DNA from: CAVTOA01 sp963736285
GTDB lineage: Bacteria; Actinomycetota; Actinomycetes; Mycobacteriales; QHCE01
Length of the DNA stretch: 64,000 bases
Assembly (NCBI GenBank): GCA_963736285.1
Contig: CAVTOA010000002.1
Coordinates: 124,001-188,000, forward strand
Direction: 5' to 3'
This document shows positions 1 through 9,437 of the stretch, piece by piece. The stretch's first letter is position 1, and every line of letters begins with the position of its first letter. The notes beneath the pieces are model-generated. The model had not been told where the DNA came from and ran no database searches. It worked only from the letters and a program-made list of their open reading frames with translations. The position numbers and the translations under genes are program-made.

Positions 1-162
1 TGACGCCTGCCGAGCATGTCCATGACTCGTTGCATGGTGCGGGGCAGGTCGCCGAGCTCCTCGGCTGACGCAAGTGGCGCGGGCGTGTGGCTCAATGGGG
101 AACTCGAATGAGGTGGCGCGGAATAGCTCGTCGTTTTCTTCCAGCGTGCTGTACGCGCTCAC
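1..162 (-). CDS. N-terminal part of an unrecognised protein (runs off the window, probable frameshift)
   Basis: A GTG start preceded by GGAGG at 6-base spacing opens a minus-strand reading frame beginning VSAYSTLEENDELFRATSFE. About 30 codons in, the frame turns into low-quality Arg/His-rich sequence. Adding one base near position 72 restores an acidic, helical continuation (ASAEELGDLPRTMQRVMDML) that runs to the window edge. The gene is divergent from leuS and shares the 163-386 spacer with it, where no clear promoter or T-box leader was seen. I do not recognise the family. The good ribosome binding site and the sensible sequence on both sides of the proposed indel are the only support. Confidence 0.5.
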   Translation of the reverse strand, partial: MSAYSTLEENDELFRATSFEFPIEPHARATCVSRGARRPAPHHATSHGHARQAS

Positions 163-386
163 TCGAGTCCTCCACCGTCGCCTGATGTCACTTCATAATT
201 CCAGCACCGTTTGATTCATTGTTTGCCGGTCACGCTTCGCAACAGATTCTCGGGTTCCGGTGAGTGCACAAGCATGACCAGCAGAAGGAAACGCGGTGAC
301 GGCTCGAATCGCTAGCCGACGGTAGTGCCGTGATCTGACGGTAGCTAGCATGGTGCCGCCCATGTGACACGCGCTAGCGAGGATAA

Positions 387-3295
387 ATGACCACCGCACC
401 GGCCGCAGATGTTCCGCAGTTCCGCTACAACGCCAAGCTGGCGGCTGAGATCGAGCAGCACTGGCAGCACCGTGGAGCGTCGACGGCAACTTCCATACCC
501 CAATCCCACGGGCGCGCTCGCGCCGGCCGCTGGGACACCAGAGGCGGAGATCGCCGCGCGTCCTAAATTGTTCGTCATCGACATGTTCCCCTATCCATCT
601 GGTGCGGGGCTGCACGTGGGACATCCGTTGGCTATATCGCTACTGATGTGTATGCCCGCTTTAAGCGGATGAACGGCTTCAACGTGTTGCATCCGCTGGG
701 GTATGACGCTTTCGGACTGCCGGCCGAGCAGTTCGCGATCCAAACGGGACAGCACCCGCGGGTTACCACAGAGGCCAACATCGCCACGATGCGTCGGCAA
801 CTGAGCCAGCTCGGCCTCGGCCACGACCCGCGCCGGAGCTTCGGCACCATTGATCCCGAGTTTTATCGCTGGACGCAGTGGATTTTCCTACAGATCTTCA
901 ATTCGTGGTACGACTCTGAGGCCAACAGTGGGGCTGGCAAAGCTCGTCCCATCGAGCCGAACTGATGGACGAGTTCGCCGCGGCATCGTTCGCTCTACAC
1001 CGGACGGTACGTGCATGGACAGATTTTCCGAACTGGAGCAACGGCGATCCTTGATGAATACCGCCTGGCCTATATCAGTGAGGCGCCGGTTAATTGGTGT
1101 CCTGGACTGGGAACAGTGCTGGCGAACGAAGAAGTCACCGCCGAAGGCCGCAGCGAGCGCGGCAATTTCCCGGTCTTTAAGCGGAACCTGCGGCAGTGGA
1201 TGATGCGGATCACCTCCTACGCGGATCGGCTCGTCGACGATCTAGACACGTGGCGTGGCCGGAGCCGTCAAGATCATGCAGCGCAACTGGATCGGGCGCT
1301 CCGCCGGGCGCGCGGGTGCAGTTTCCGATGACGCCGACGATTCTGGCGGCGGAGGCGCTCGAGCCCGATCAGGTCTTCACCACTCGCCCAGACACGCTAT
1401 TTGGGGCGACCTATATGGTTCTGTCGCCGGAGCATCCGCTGGTGGACCAGTTGGTGCCGGCGCGTGGCCGCGGAGGGTCCGGCACTTGGAGCGGTGGTGC
1501 GGCAAGCCCAGCAGAGGCCATCGCGCGCTATCGTCGTCAGGTGCCGCAAAGTCTGATGTGGAACGTCAAGCGGATGCTAAAGAAAAGACCGGGGTCTTCG
1601 TTGGTGCCTATGCCAAAACCCAGTCAACGGTGAGCGCATCCCGATTTTCATCGCCGACTATGTCCTGATGGGGTACGGCACCGGTGCAATCATGGCCGTT
1701 CCGGCGCAGGACCAGCGCGACTGGGACTTCGCGCGCAACTTCGGGCTGCCCATTATCCGCACAGTGCAGCCGCCGGCGGATTTCAGCGGTCGAGGCTGTT
1801 TACCTGGCGAGGGTCCCGCCATTAATTCCGGTGACCGCCTGAGGTAGATCGAACCTTCGTCTCGACGGCCTTGAGCGTGGCGCCGGCAAAGATGCGCATG
1901 ATCGACTTGGCTTGAGGAGCAGGGCTACGGTGAGCGGTGCGGTCACGTACAAACTGCGTGACTGGCTGTTTAGCCGGCAACGCTACTGGGGTGAGCCGTT
2001 CCCGATCGTGTATGACGAAGATGGCTCGCCTATCGCGCTGCCCGAGTCGATGTTGCCGTTGGAGCTGCCCGAGGTAGACGACTATTCTCCGCGTACGTTC
2101 GAGCCAGACGATGCCCTGATACGTTCCCAGAGCCACCGCTCGCCCGGGTGACAGAGTGGGTGAGGCCACATTGGACCTTGGTGACGGTCCGAAGGTATAT
2201 CGGCGCGAGACCAACACCATGCCCAACTGGGCTGGCTCCTGTTGGTACGAGCTGCGCTATCAAGACCCAACCAACACCGAGCGTCTGGTGGATCCCGAGG
2301 TCGGATCAATACTGGATGGGCCCCCGCCAGCGGGGCGATTCGGGGGGCGTAGACCTATACGTCGGCGGGGTGGAGCACGCGGTGCTGCACCTGCTGTACG
2401 CGCGTTTTTGGCAGAAGGTGCTGTTCGATCTGGGTCACGTATCCGCGCCGGAGCCATTCGCCCGGCTTATCAATCAGGGATACATCCAGGCATATGCCTA
2501 TACCGATTCTCGTGGTGCCTACGTCCCGGCTGAGGAGGTGGAAGAGCGCGACGGTGGCTTCTTTCTGGCAGGGCCAGCTCGGTGAACCGCGAGTACGGCA
2601 AGATGGGCAAATCTCTTAAGAACATCGTCACGCCCGACGATATGTGTGCCGAGTACGGCGCGGATACGTTCCGGCTATATGAGATGTCGATGGGGCCGCT
2701 GGAGGCGTCCCGACCATGGGAGCCGCGTGCGGTGGTGGGCTCGCACCGATTTTTGCAGCGCGTGTGGCGTTGCATCATGGATGAAGAAACGAATGAGTCA
2801 CGAGTGGTGGATGCGCCCGCTTCGCGGGAGACGAAGCGAGTGTTGCATCGGGTCATCGCCGCTATGCGCTCCGATATGGACTGCCTGCGTTTTAACACCG
2901 CGATTGCCAAGGTGACCGAGCTGACAAACCACGTGACGCAGCAGTGCGCTGACGGAACGCCACGCGAGGTGGCAGAGGCGCTGGTGCTGATGGTGGCCCC
3001 GTTGGCGCCTCATATCGCGGAGGAGCTTGTGGCGGCGTCTGGGACACGAATCGTCGCTGACCTATGTGGACTATCCGCAAGCCGATGCCGCATTACTGAT
3101 GCGCGGAGACAATCGAGTATCCGGTGCAGATAAACGGAAAAGTCCGAGCTCGCGGATCACCGTGGCGGCTGATGCTGACGAAGCGACGGTGCGTCAGGCG
3201 GCCATGGCGGACCCCCGAGTGGTGTCTCACCTGGACGGCAAGAGCCGCGAAAGACGATCGTCGTGCCAGGTCGCATCGTCACCATCGTGGTGTAG
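387..3295 (+). CDS. leuS: Leucyl-tRNA synthetase, heavily frameshifted
   Basis: LeuRS charges tRNA-Leu with leucine. The class I signature GLHVGHPL, the segments NGFNVLHPLGYDAFGLPAEQ, the editing-domain piece TTRPDTLFGATYMVLSPEHP, DWLFSRQRYWGEPFPIV and KMGKSLKNIVTPDDM (KMSKS loop) all appear in order, but in different frames. At least ten single-base deletions are needed to join them, for example near 473, 501, 630, 952, 1025, 1046, 1250, 1268 and 1310, mostly where a short homopolymer is one base short. The whole locus would encode about 970 residues, the usual actinobacterial length, so no domain is lost. The start is the ATG at 387 (MTTAPAADVPQFRYN) and the end VPGRIVTIVV. A real pseudogene cannot be excluded, but LeuRS is essential and no second copy is visible here, so base-calling error is likelier. 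Confidence 0.85.
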
Positions 3296-3382
3296 CGCGC
3301 ACAAGTTCCCCTACGGTGCGTCTAAGTGCTTTGACGTGCGGATATGTCCTAGAAGATATGCAAAATGGTGCCTGACACCCCG

Positions 3383-3435
3383 TTGACTGTGGGGGAGAGT
3401 GGGGTACAGTGGGGCGCCAGTGGAAGGCAGTGGGG
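3383..3435 (+). promoter_or_regulatory. mraZ promoter overlapped by MraZ operator boxes
   Basis: A sigma-70-like promoter, TTGACT (3383-3388), a 16-base spacer and TACAGT (3405-3410), lies upstream of mraZ. TGGGG occurs at 3390, 3400 and 3410 in exact 10-base steps, followed by a degenerate TGGAA at 3421 and TGGGG at 3431. MraZ proteins are known to bind TGGG repeats spaced by about 5 bases upstream of their own gene, so this is very probably the autoregulatory operator of the dcw cluster. The boxes occupy the spacer and the -10 element, which fits repression by occlusion. Confidence 0.8.
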
Positions 3436-3445
3436 GCTGCCTTCC
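3422..3445 (+). promoter_or_regulatory. Leader hairpin upstream of mraZ
   Basis: GGAAGGCAG (3422-3430) and CTGCCTTCC (3437-3445) form a perfect 9-base-pair stem around the 6-base loop TGGGGG. The loop is itself a TGGGG MraZ-type box. The hairpin ends 18 bases before the mraZ ATG, just before the GAGAGGGGG ribosome binding site. It could affect mraZ translation or present the box in RNA; both are inference. Confidence 0.6.
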
Positions 3446-3463
3446 GGTGCGAGAGGGGGCGCC

Positions 3464-3895
3464 ATGTTTCTTGGCACGCACTCTCCGCGTATGGACGACA
3501 AGAGTCGGCTCACGTTGCCGGCTAAGTTTCGTGAGGAATTGGCAGACGGTGTGGTGGTTACGAAGGGTCAGGAACGCTGCCTCTTCGTTTTCCCTCTCGC
3601 TGAGTTTTCCCGTATTGCTGAGCAATTGCGTGAAGCGCCAGTCACTCACAAAGCGGCTCGTGCCTATAGCCGGGTGTTTTTTGCTAGCGCTCATGACGAA
3701 GTTCCCGACAAACAAGGCCGTGTCACGCTGCCCGCTCATTTGCGGGAGTACGCAGGGCTGACAAAGGACTGTGTGGTTATCGGGGCCAGTACGAGAGTTG
3801 AAATCTGGGATCAGACCGCGTGGGAGCGGTACCTGGCCGAGTCAGAGGACAGCTTTGCCGATATTGAAGAGGAGATGGTGCCAGGAGTCCTATAA
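3464..3895 (+). CDS. mraZ: Transcriptional regulator MraZ
   Basis: A 143-residue protein of the usual MraZ length with the two tandem AbrB-like halves of the family: DDKSRLTLPAKFR at residues 11-23 and DKQGRVTLPAHLR at 82-94. MraZ forms ring-shaped oligomers that bind repeated TGGG boxes and repress the dcw promoter; such boxes are visible directly upstream. The ATG is preceded by GAGAGGGGG at good spacing. It heads the cluster and is followed after about 230 bases by rsmH, so the two are not overlapped as the later genes are. No frameshift is present. Confidence 0.95.
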   Translation: MFLGTHSPRMDDKSRLTLPAKFREELADGVVVTKGQERCLFVFPLAEFSRIAEQLREAPVTHKAARAYSRVFFASAHDEVPDKQGRVTLPAHLREYAGLTKDCVVIGASTRVEIWDQTAWERYLAESEDSFADIEEEMVPGVL

Positions 3896-4125
3896 GGCGT
3901 TCCACTGAGTAACCGATGAGGTCGTGTCTCGAAGCCTCCAGCCGCTCTACTCCAGGCTGACGCACTTCCCCGGCGGCAGGCGGCACCGGGCGGATGGGGA
4001 CTTCCCGACGCGACACACATGGGACACATCGAAGCACGTGCAATACCACCGGAATCCACGACTTCCGGGGTGCGAATGGGGCGCTCGGTCCGCACTACAT
4101 GAGGATCGGGAGACGAGGGGTCACG

Positions 4126-5136
4126 GTGGCGAACGACGGTGGTGCACACGCGGCACAGATTCCGGCGTATGGGGAGATCCATGCACCGGTAATGCGTGAA
4201 CCCATCGTCGAGCTGTTGGCTCCGGCGCTCACCCGACACGGCGGCGAGGCAACCGCAAGCCCCGTCTTGGTGGACGCCACGCTGGGGCTGGGAGGGCATG
4301 CCGAGGCGTTTTTAGCTGCGTTTCCCCGATTGCGCCTGGTGGGCTTGGACCGGGACCCCACCGCATTGCGGCTGGCCGAAGCGCGGCTAGCCGCTTACGC
4401 GGGCCGTGTCCACTATGTACACGCGATCTATGACTCTATGGCGTCCGTGCTTACGCGGCTTGGTATTGATCGGGTGGATGCCGTCCTTTTTGACCTGGGG
4501 GTTTCGTCGCTGCAACTCGACGAGGCCGAGCGTGGCTTTGCGTATGCACAGGATGCCCCGCTGGATATGCGGATGGACCACAGTCACGGCATCACCGCCG
4601 AGGACGTGGTCAACGACTACTCCGCTGCGCGGCTCGCCCGGATCTTTGCTGAATTCGGTGAAGAGCGGTTCGCTCGTCGGGTGGCGAATGCCATTGTGGC
4701 GGCGCGTTCTCGCTCCCGACTTACCTCTAGCGCCGAGCTAGCAGAACTTGTTCGACAGGCCATTCCGGCGGCCACACGTCGCACAGGTGGACACCCGGCT
4801 AAGCGGACGTTTCAGGCATTGCGGATCGAGGTCAATGGCGAGCTGGACGCGCTCCGCGCCGCGTTGCCGGCGGCGTTGGACGCGTTACGAGTCGGCGGGC
4901 GCATCGCGGTCTTGGCCTACCACTCGTTGGAAGACCGCATCGTCAAGCAGGCATTTGTGCGGCGTTCCCGGAGTACGTCGTTGCCGGATCTTCCGGTGGA
5001 GCTTCCGGGTCATGCTCCGGTATTTCAATTGTTGACACGCGGCGCGCAACGTCCAAGCGAGGAAGAGACCGCGGCAAACCCGCGCGCCGCTTCCGCGCGG
5101 TTGCGCGCCGCAGAGCGGATTCGGGAGGCGGCATGA
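4126..5136 (+). CDS. rsmH: 16S rRNA (cytosine(1402)-N4)-methyltransferase RsmH
   Basis: RsmH (MraW) methylates N4 of C1402 in the ribosomal P site using S-adenosylmethionine. Family motifs are intact: HAPVMREPIVELL near the N-terminus, the SAM-binding VDATLGLGGHAEAFL, DLGVSSLQLDEAERGFAY with PLDMRMD, and the C-terminal GGRIAVLAYHSLEDRIVK. The frame is open upstream to 3994. I chose the GTG at 4126 because GAGGGG lies 5 bases before it and the protein then starts a short distance before HAPVM, as usual; ATG 4099 is the alternative. The 230-base gap after mraZ shows no other gene. The stop overlaps the ftsL start in an ATGA. Confidence 0.93.
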   Translation: MANDGGAHAAQIPAYGEIHAPVMREPIVELLAPALTRHGGEATASPVLVDATLGLGGHAEAFLAAFPRLRLVGLDRDPTALRLAEARLAAYAGRVHYVHAIYDSMASVLTRLGIDRVDAVLFDLGVSSLQLDEAERGFAYAQDAPLDMRMDHSHGITAEDVVNDYSAARLARIFAEFGEERFARRVANAIVAARSRSRLTSSAELAELVRQAIPAATRRTGGHPAKRTFQALRIEVNGELDALRAALPAALDALRVGGRIAVLAYHSLEDRIVKQAFVRRSRSTSLPDLPVELPGHAPVFQLLTRGAQRPSEEETAANPRAASARLRAAERIREAA

Positions 5137-5753
5137 AAGGCACCAACGCCAGCAGAGTTGCTGATAAAACCGCTCGACGTCCGATGCCGGCACCGCGCCG
5201 TACTCGCGCCGAGCGACCGGTGCGTCTTGAGAGGGAAGCGGCGTCTCTGGATAAAGGACACTTGCGTCCAATGCCGACGCCCGCCGCGAAATCGGCCTCG
5301 TCAGTCAAAGTGGCACCGCGTCACGACCGATCGGCGCACAAGAAGAGCCGTCCATTCGTGGCGCTGGATGCGGAGCGGTCTCGGCTGAGCCCGGCGAAGC
5401 CGGCGGTCAAAAAACGCGCGGGGGCAGAGACCTCGGATGCCACCATGTCGCGGGCGCCATTTGTACTGCTGATATTGGCGCTGATCACTGCTGGTTTGGT
5501 TGGTCTGGTGTTGCTCAATACCGCGATTAACGAAAACGCTTTCCGTCTCCACAAGCTGCAGCAAAGTCAGCAGAGGCTTGACCTTTCTGAGCAACAGTTG
5601 CAACGTGACGTCGCTGAACTGCAGTCCTCGGGGGCGCTCGATGCCGCGGCTAAGCGTCTTGGGCTGGTTCCGGCAGGGCGCCCCGGCATTCCTGGAGCTG
5701 CCGAGTGGGAACGTCATTGGTACGCCAAAGCCCGCTGGGGCACCGGGGAGTAG
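5133..5753 (+). CDS. ftsL: Cell division protein FtsL (FtsL/FtsB-like)
   Basis: A 206-residue bitopic membrane protein: about 105 basic, proline-rich cytoplasmic residues, one hydrophobic segment (PFVLLILALITAGLVGLVLL, about 108-127), then a coiled coil (KLQQSQQRLDLSEQQLQRDV) and a short extracytoplasmic tail ending in a GLVPAGRPG element. This architecture and its place between rsmH and ftsI identify FtsL, which with FtsQ and FtsB activates the FtsW-FtsI septal synthase. The sequence itself is poorly conserved, so the name rests on position and topology. The long basic N-terminal tail is typical of actinobacterial versions. The start overlaps rsmH by ATGA. Confidence 0.85.
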   Translation: MKGTNASRVADKTARRPMPAPRRTRAERPVRLEREAASLDKGHLRPMPTPAAKSASSVKVAPRHDRSAHKKSRPFVALDAERSRLSPAKPAVKKRAGAETSDATMSRAPFVLLILALITAGLVGLVLLNTAINENAFRLHKLQQSQQRLDLSEQQLQRDVAELQSSGALDAAAKRLGLVPAGRPGIPGAAEWERHWYAKARWGTGE

Positions 5754-5759
5754 TAGGAA

Positions 5760-7805
5760 GTGACGGATGCCCGAGGAAAGGGCAGTGGGCGTCGCTCGTC
5801 GGCCCGCCCAGCTGACACGCCTGCTGAGGCCAGGATCCGTGCACGGCGTGGCGCGCGGTCGCGTGGTGTTGCGCAGGAGTCGTCAGGCGACGCCCACAGC
5901 GACCATCGTGGACGTTCATCCGCACCGGATATCCGGGCAGCGTCTGACCCCCGGCGCGCTCCGCATCGGCGAAGTAAAGAGTCTCCCCGTAGCGCACCGA
6001 AGGTGCGCACGAAACCGACCCGAGGCTCCGGTCTTAGCTCTCGTCCGGCACCGTTACGCCAGCGTCGCCCTTGCCCGCCGCCGCGGCTGGGAAATCCCAT
6101 CCGGAGACTCCGATTTGGACTCGCGCTGCTATTAGCGTTGTTCATTGTCTTAGGTGGACGCTTGGTTTTCCTGCAAGCCACTGACGGCTCTGCTTATGCC
6201 GCCGAGGCATTGGCGGAGCGGTTGCGGAGCGTGCAGCTGATCGCGTCGCGGGGCTCCATCGTCGATCGCAACGGCTCGGTGTTGGCGCGGAGCGTGCCCG
6301 CGAGTGCGATCTACGCTGACCCCAAGTTTGTGAAGAACCCGTCCAAAACAGCCGCCAAGCTCGCGCCCATCCTCGGTATCACCGAATCCGACTTGATCCC
6401 AAAGTTGCGCCACAAAAAAGACGACGACGGCAACACCATCCGGTTCACCTATTTGGCCCGGAGCATGGACCCCGAAGTGGGCGCCGCAATCCAAAAGATG
6501 GAAGTACCAGGTATATATGCCTTGGACGAACAGCGCCGCGATGAGCCCAGTCATGACCTCGCCGCAAATCTCATCGGCTTTACCGGCATTGATGGCGATG
6601 GCTTGGCCGGACTGGAGTCAAGCTATGACCAAACCTTGGCCGGCGCCAGCGGCGAACGTCAGTTTGAGGTCGGGGCGCAGGGGCAGGAAATCCCCGACGG
6701 CTATCACCACACCAAGCCCGCCAAGCCGGGCCGCGATGTCCAGTTGACGATCGACAGCGATCTGCAATACGAGACCCAGCAATTACTCTCGCAGCGGCTG
6801 CAGCAGGTCAGAGCGTTCGATGGTGCGGCGGTGGTGATGGATGCGCACACGGGTGAGATTCTCGCCATGGCTAGCTATCCCACGTACGACGCCGAGAACC
6901 CGACCGCGACGCCGGCACGGAACCGAACGGACGTTGCTAGCAGCACCGTCATCGAGCCGGGGTCAGTGCATAAGGCGATTACGCTCTCGGCCGCTCTCAA
7001 TGAGCGTGTGATTAGTCCTGATTCTTCTGTCCATATTGGACCCACGATCACTAAAGCGGATGTCACGTTTCGGGATACCCATCCACATGGGGAAGAGGAC
7101 ATTACGCTGCAGGGCATTATGGCCCAGTCCAGCAACATCGGGGCGATCACGGTGGCTGACAAACTTGGCGCGCAGAAGCTCTATAACTATCAGTGCAAAT
7201 ATGGGCTGAACGATCCCCTCGATGTCGGCTTGCCGGGTGAAGCGACAGGCATTGTCCAGCCGCCGAAAAACTGGAGTGGTTCCTCGTACGGGAGTATCCC
7301 GATTGGCTTGGGCGTGGCGGTCACTCCTCTGCAGATGACCGCGGTCTACGCGACGCTCGCCAACGACGGTAAGAAAATAACACCGACGCTCATCGACGGC
7401 ACCCGCGATGCGCACGGAAAACTCACGGCGGCTACCCGAAAAAAGCAGGAGCAAGTCGTCAGCCCCGCGACGGCTAAGGCGATGCGCACCATCATGGGCG
7501 CTATTACCAGTAAGGAGGGGACCGCGCCTTCTGCGGCCGTGCCTGGCTATTTGGTATCGGGTAAGACCGGCACGGGCATGCGGGTAGTCAATGGGAAATA
7601 TGCGCCGGGCAACGTGAACTCCTTCATTGGCATGGTGCCGGCTGATTCACCGCGCTACGTCATCGGGATCTTCGCCCACACTCCCACCGGGGAAGGCGGC
7701 GCGGTTGCTGGTCCGGTCTTCTCCGATCTTGCCAACTTCACCTTGCGGCACTATGGCGTCGCACCTAGCGGAGCGCAGGGCCCACCCATTCGTATGACCG
7801 TGTGA
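5760..7805 (+). CDS. ftsI: Septal peptidoglycan transpeptidase FtsI (PBP3)
   Basis: This class B penicillin-binding protein cross-links septal peptidoglycan together with FtsW. The 681 residues show an Arg/Ser-rich disordered N-terminus of about 115 residues, one TM segment (LRFGLALLLALFIVLGGRLVFL), a dimerisation domain, and a transpeptidase domain with SVHK (catalytic Ser about 402), SSN (about 457-459) and KTGTG (about 602). GTG 5760 follows the ftsL stop by six bases with a weak AGGAAG signal. No PASTA domain is present. The gene is free of frameshifts, unlike several neighbours. Confidence 0.94.
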   Translation: MTDARGKGSGRRSSARPADTPAEARIRARRGARSRGVAQESSGDAHSDHRGRSSAPDIRAASDPRRAPHRRSKESPRSAPKVRTKPTRGSGLSSRPAPLRQRRPCPPPRLGNPIRRLRFGLALLLALFIVLGGRLVFLQATDGSAYAAEALAERLRSVQLIASRGSIVDRNGSVLARSVPASAIYADPKFVKNPSKTAAKLAPILGITESDLIPKLRHKKDDDGNTIRFTYLARSMDPEVGAAIQKMEVPGIYALDEQRRDEPSHDLAANLIGFTGIDGDGLAGLESSYDQTLAGASGERQFEVGAQGQEIPDGYHHTKPAKPGRDVQLTIDSDLQYETQQLLSQRLQQVRAFDGAAVVMDAHTGEILAMASYPTYDAENPTATPARNRTDVASSTVIEPGSVHKAITLSAALNERVISPDSSVHIGPTITKADVTFRDTHPHGEEDITLQGIMAQSSNIGAITVADKLGAQKLYNYQCKYGLNDPLDVGLPGEATGIVQPPKNWSGSSYGSIPIGLGVAVTPLQMTAVYATLANDGKKITPTLIDGTRDAHGKLTAATRKKQEQVVSPATAKAMRTIMGAITSKEGTAPSAAVPGYLVSGKTGTGMRVVNGKYAPGNVNSFIGMVPADSPRYVIGIFAHTPTGEGGAVAGPVFSDLANFTLRHYGVAPSGAQGPPIRMTV

Positions 7806-7895
7806 CGTGTGGGCAGCTCCTTAGGTAGTTCATCGGGGTCAGTACTACGAGACCGGCGATGCCATGCGCCCAAAGCCTCGATAGGGTTTGATTCT

Positions 7896-9437
7896 GTGCC
7901 CCCCAGTGAGAATCTTCGCCCCCAGCACGTGCCGCCGCAGTCTTTGTCGGCCATAGCGACGGCGGTACCTGGGGTTCGTCCCGCCGTCGCCGCGAATACG
8001 CAAGACGACGTTCGGGTCACCGGAGTCGCGCAGTCGACCCACATGGTGTTGCCGGGCGATCTGTATGTAGCAGTGTCGGGAAGCCGATTTCATGGGGCAC
8101 GGTTCGCCGGCGAGGCGCGTAGTGCCGGAGCGGTCGCGATTCTTACTGACACCGATGGTGTGCCCGCGGCACGGGAAGCGGAGCTACCTGTCTTGCTCGC
8201 CGCCGATCCGCGCCAGCTCGCTGGTGAGGTAGCCAACTTCGTTTATGGCGAGCCGAGCAGCGGCTTGATCGTCATCGGCATTACCGGCACAAACGGCAAG
8301 ACGACGACGTCTTATTTGGTGGAGGCGGCCCTGCGGGCCGGTGGACACACCACTGGGCTGATCGGCACGGTAGAGACACGGCTCGACGACATCACGATCC
8401 CAGCGGTGCGCACCACTCCTGAGGCCGCGCAACTACACGCTTTGCTGGCGGTTGCTCGAGAAAACGGCGTGAGCGCGGTGGTGATGGAGGTCTCCAGCCA
8501 CGCCCTTACGTTGGGGCGAGTGGCGGGTGTGCGGTTTACCGCCGGTGCCTTCACCAATTTGAGCGTGGAACACCTAGATTTTCACGGCGACCTCGAGGCT
8601 TACTTCGCGGCGAAGGCGCAGCTGTTCGACGGGCGCTGTGCACACGAAATAGTCAATGTGGACGACCCTTATGGGCGCAGACTCACCCGTTCCGGAACGA
8701 TCACTGTCTCCACATCCGCGCAGCACACCGATGCGGAGATAGACAACATTCCGGATTGGACGGTTTCCGAGATTCGCCGTGAGGGTTTTTCGCAGTTTTT
8801 CTATGTGCACGACCCATATGGGGAACAGCTTCCAGCCAGGGTTCGGCTGCCAGGCGATTTCAACGTCGCCAATGCGGTGTTGGCGGTGGCAACGACCACT
8901 GCGGTAGGGGTGTCGCCCGTGGAAGCGCTGCGAGGCATCGCCACCACCAGTGGTGTTCCTGGACGGATGGAGCGGGTAGCACCGGATGCGCCAGTCCTCG
9001 CGGTGGTCGACTACGCGCATGCACCGGATGGAGTGGCCAAGGCGCTGGCCGCGTTAAGACCGGTGACCGCAGGGCGGTTGATCTCAGTGCTTGGGTGCGG
9101 CGGGGATCGTGACGTGGGCAAACGGCCGCTCATGGGAGCAGCGGCCGCCGCTGGGTCGGATCTATTTATTGCCACCGACGACAATCCGCGATCAGAGGAT
9201 CCAGCGGCTATCCGCTCGCAGATGCTTTCTGGTGTCGGCGTCGGGTTCGAGGGCAAGGCGATGGAGTTGGGCGACCGGCAGGAGGCGATCAACCGGGCTG
9301 TCCGCGAGTCGCGCCCGGGGGACACCATCGCGGTGTTGGGTAAGGGGCACGAGCAAGGCCAGCAGGTTTCCGGAGTCGTGCATCCATTCGACGATCGGCG
9401 GGTGTTGGCCGCGGCGGTGAGTGAGGTGTACACATGA
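7896..9437 (+). CDS. murE: UDP-MurNAc-L-Ala-D-Glu:meso-DAP ligase MurE
   Basis: MurE adds the third amino acid to the peptidoglycan stem peptide using ATP. About 513 residues from the GTG at 7896: N-terminal UDP-binding domain, the ATP loop GITGTNGKTTTS near residue 129, the central-domain SSHALTLGRV and FTNLSVEHLDFHG, and the C-terminal DDNPRSEDP. The DNPR signature is known to select meso-diaminopimelate over lysine, so the organism should have DAP-type peptidoglycan. The frame is open back to 7809; GTG 7896 was preferred because it matches the usual N-terminus and has AGGG upstream. It overlaps murF by ATGA. Confidence 0.94.
   Translation: MPPSENLRPQHVPPQSLSAIATAVPGVRPAVAANTQDDVRVTGVAQSTHMVLPGDLYVAVSGSRFHGARFAGEARSAGAVAILTDTDGVPAAREAELPVLLAADPRQLAGEVANFVYGEPSSGLIVIGITGTNGKTTTSYLVEAALRAGGHTTGLIGTVETRLDDITIPAVRTTPEAAQLHALLAVARENGVSAVVMEVSSHALTLGRVAGVRFTAGAFTNLSVEHLDFHGDLEAYFAAKAQLFDGRCAHEIVNVDDPYGRRLTRSGTITVSTSAQHTDAEIDNIPDWTVSEIRREGFSQFFYVHDPYGEQLPARVRLPGDFNVANAVLAVATTTAVGVSPVEALRGIATTSGVPGRMERVAPDAPVLAVVDYAHAPDGVAKALAALRPVTAGRLISVLGCGGDRDVGKRPLMGAAAAAGSDLFIATDDNPRSEDPAAIRSQMLSGVGVGFEGKAMELGDRQEAINRAVRESRPGDTIAVLGKGHEQGQQVSGVVHPFDDRRVLAAAVSEVYT

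Noticed and set aside
163..386. Possible T-box leader of leuS
   Set aside because: No T-box sequence or terminator/antiterminator pair could be seen in the short leader.
193..624. 143-codon minus-strand frame over the leuS start
   Set aside because: Antisense to conserved LeuRS coding sequence; composition is that of a shadow frame.
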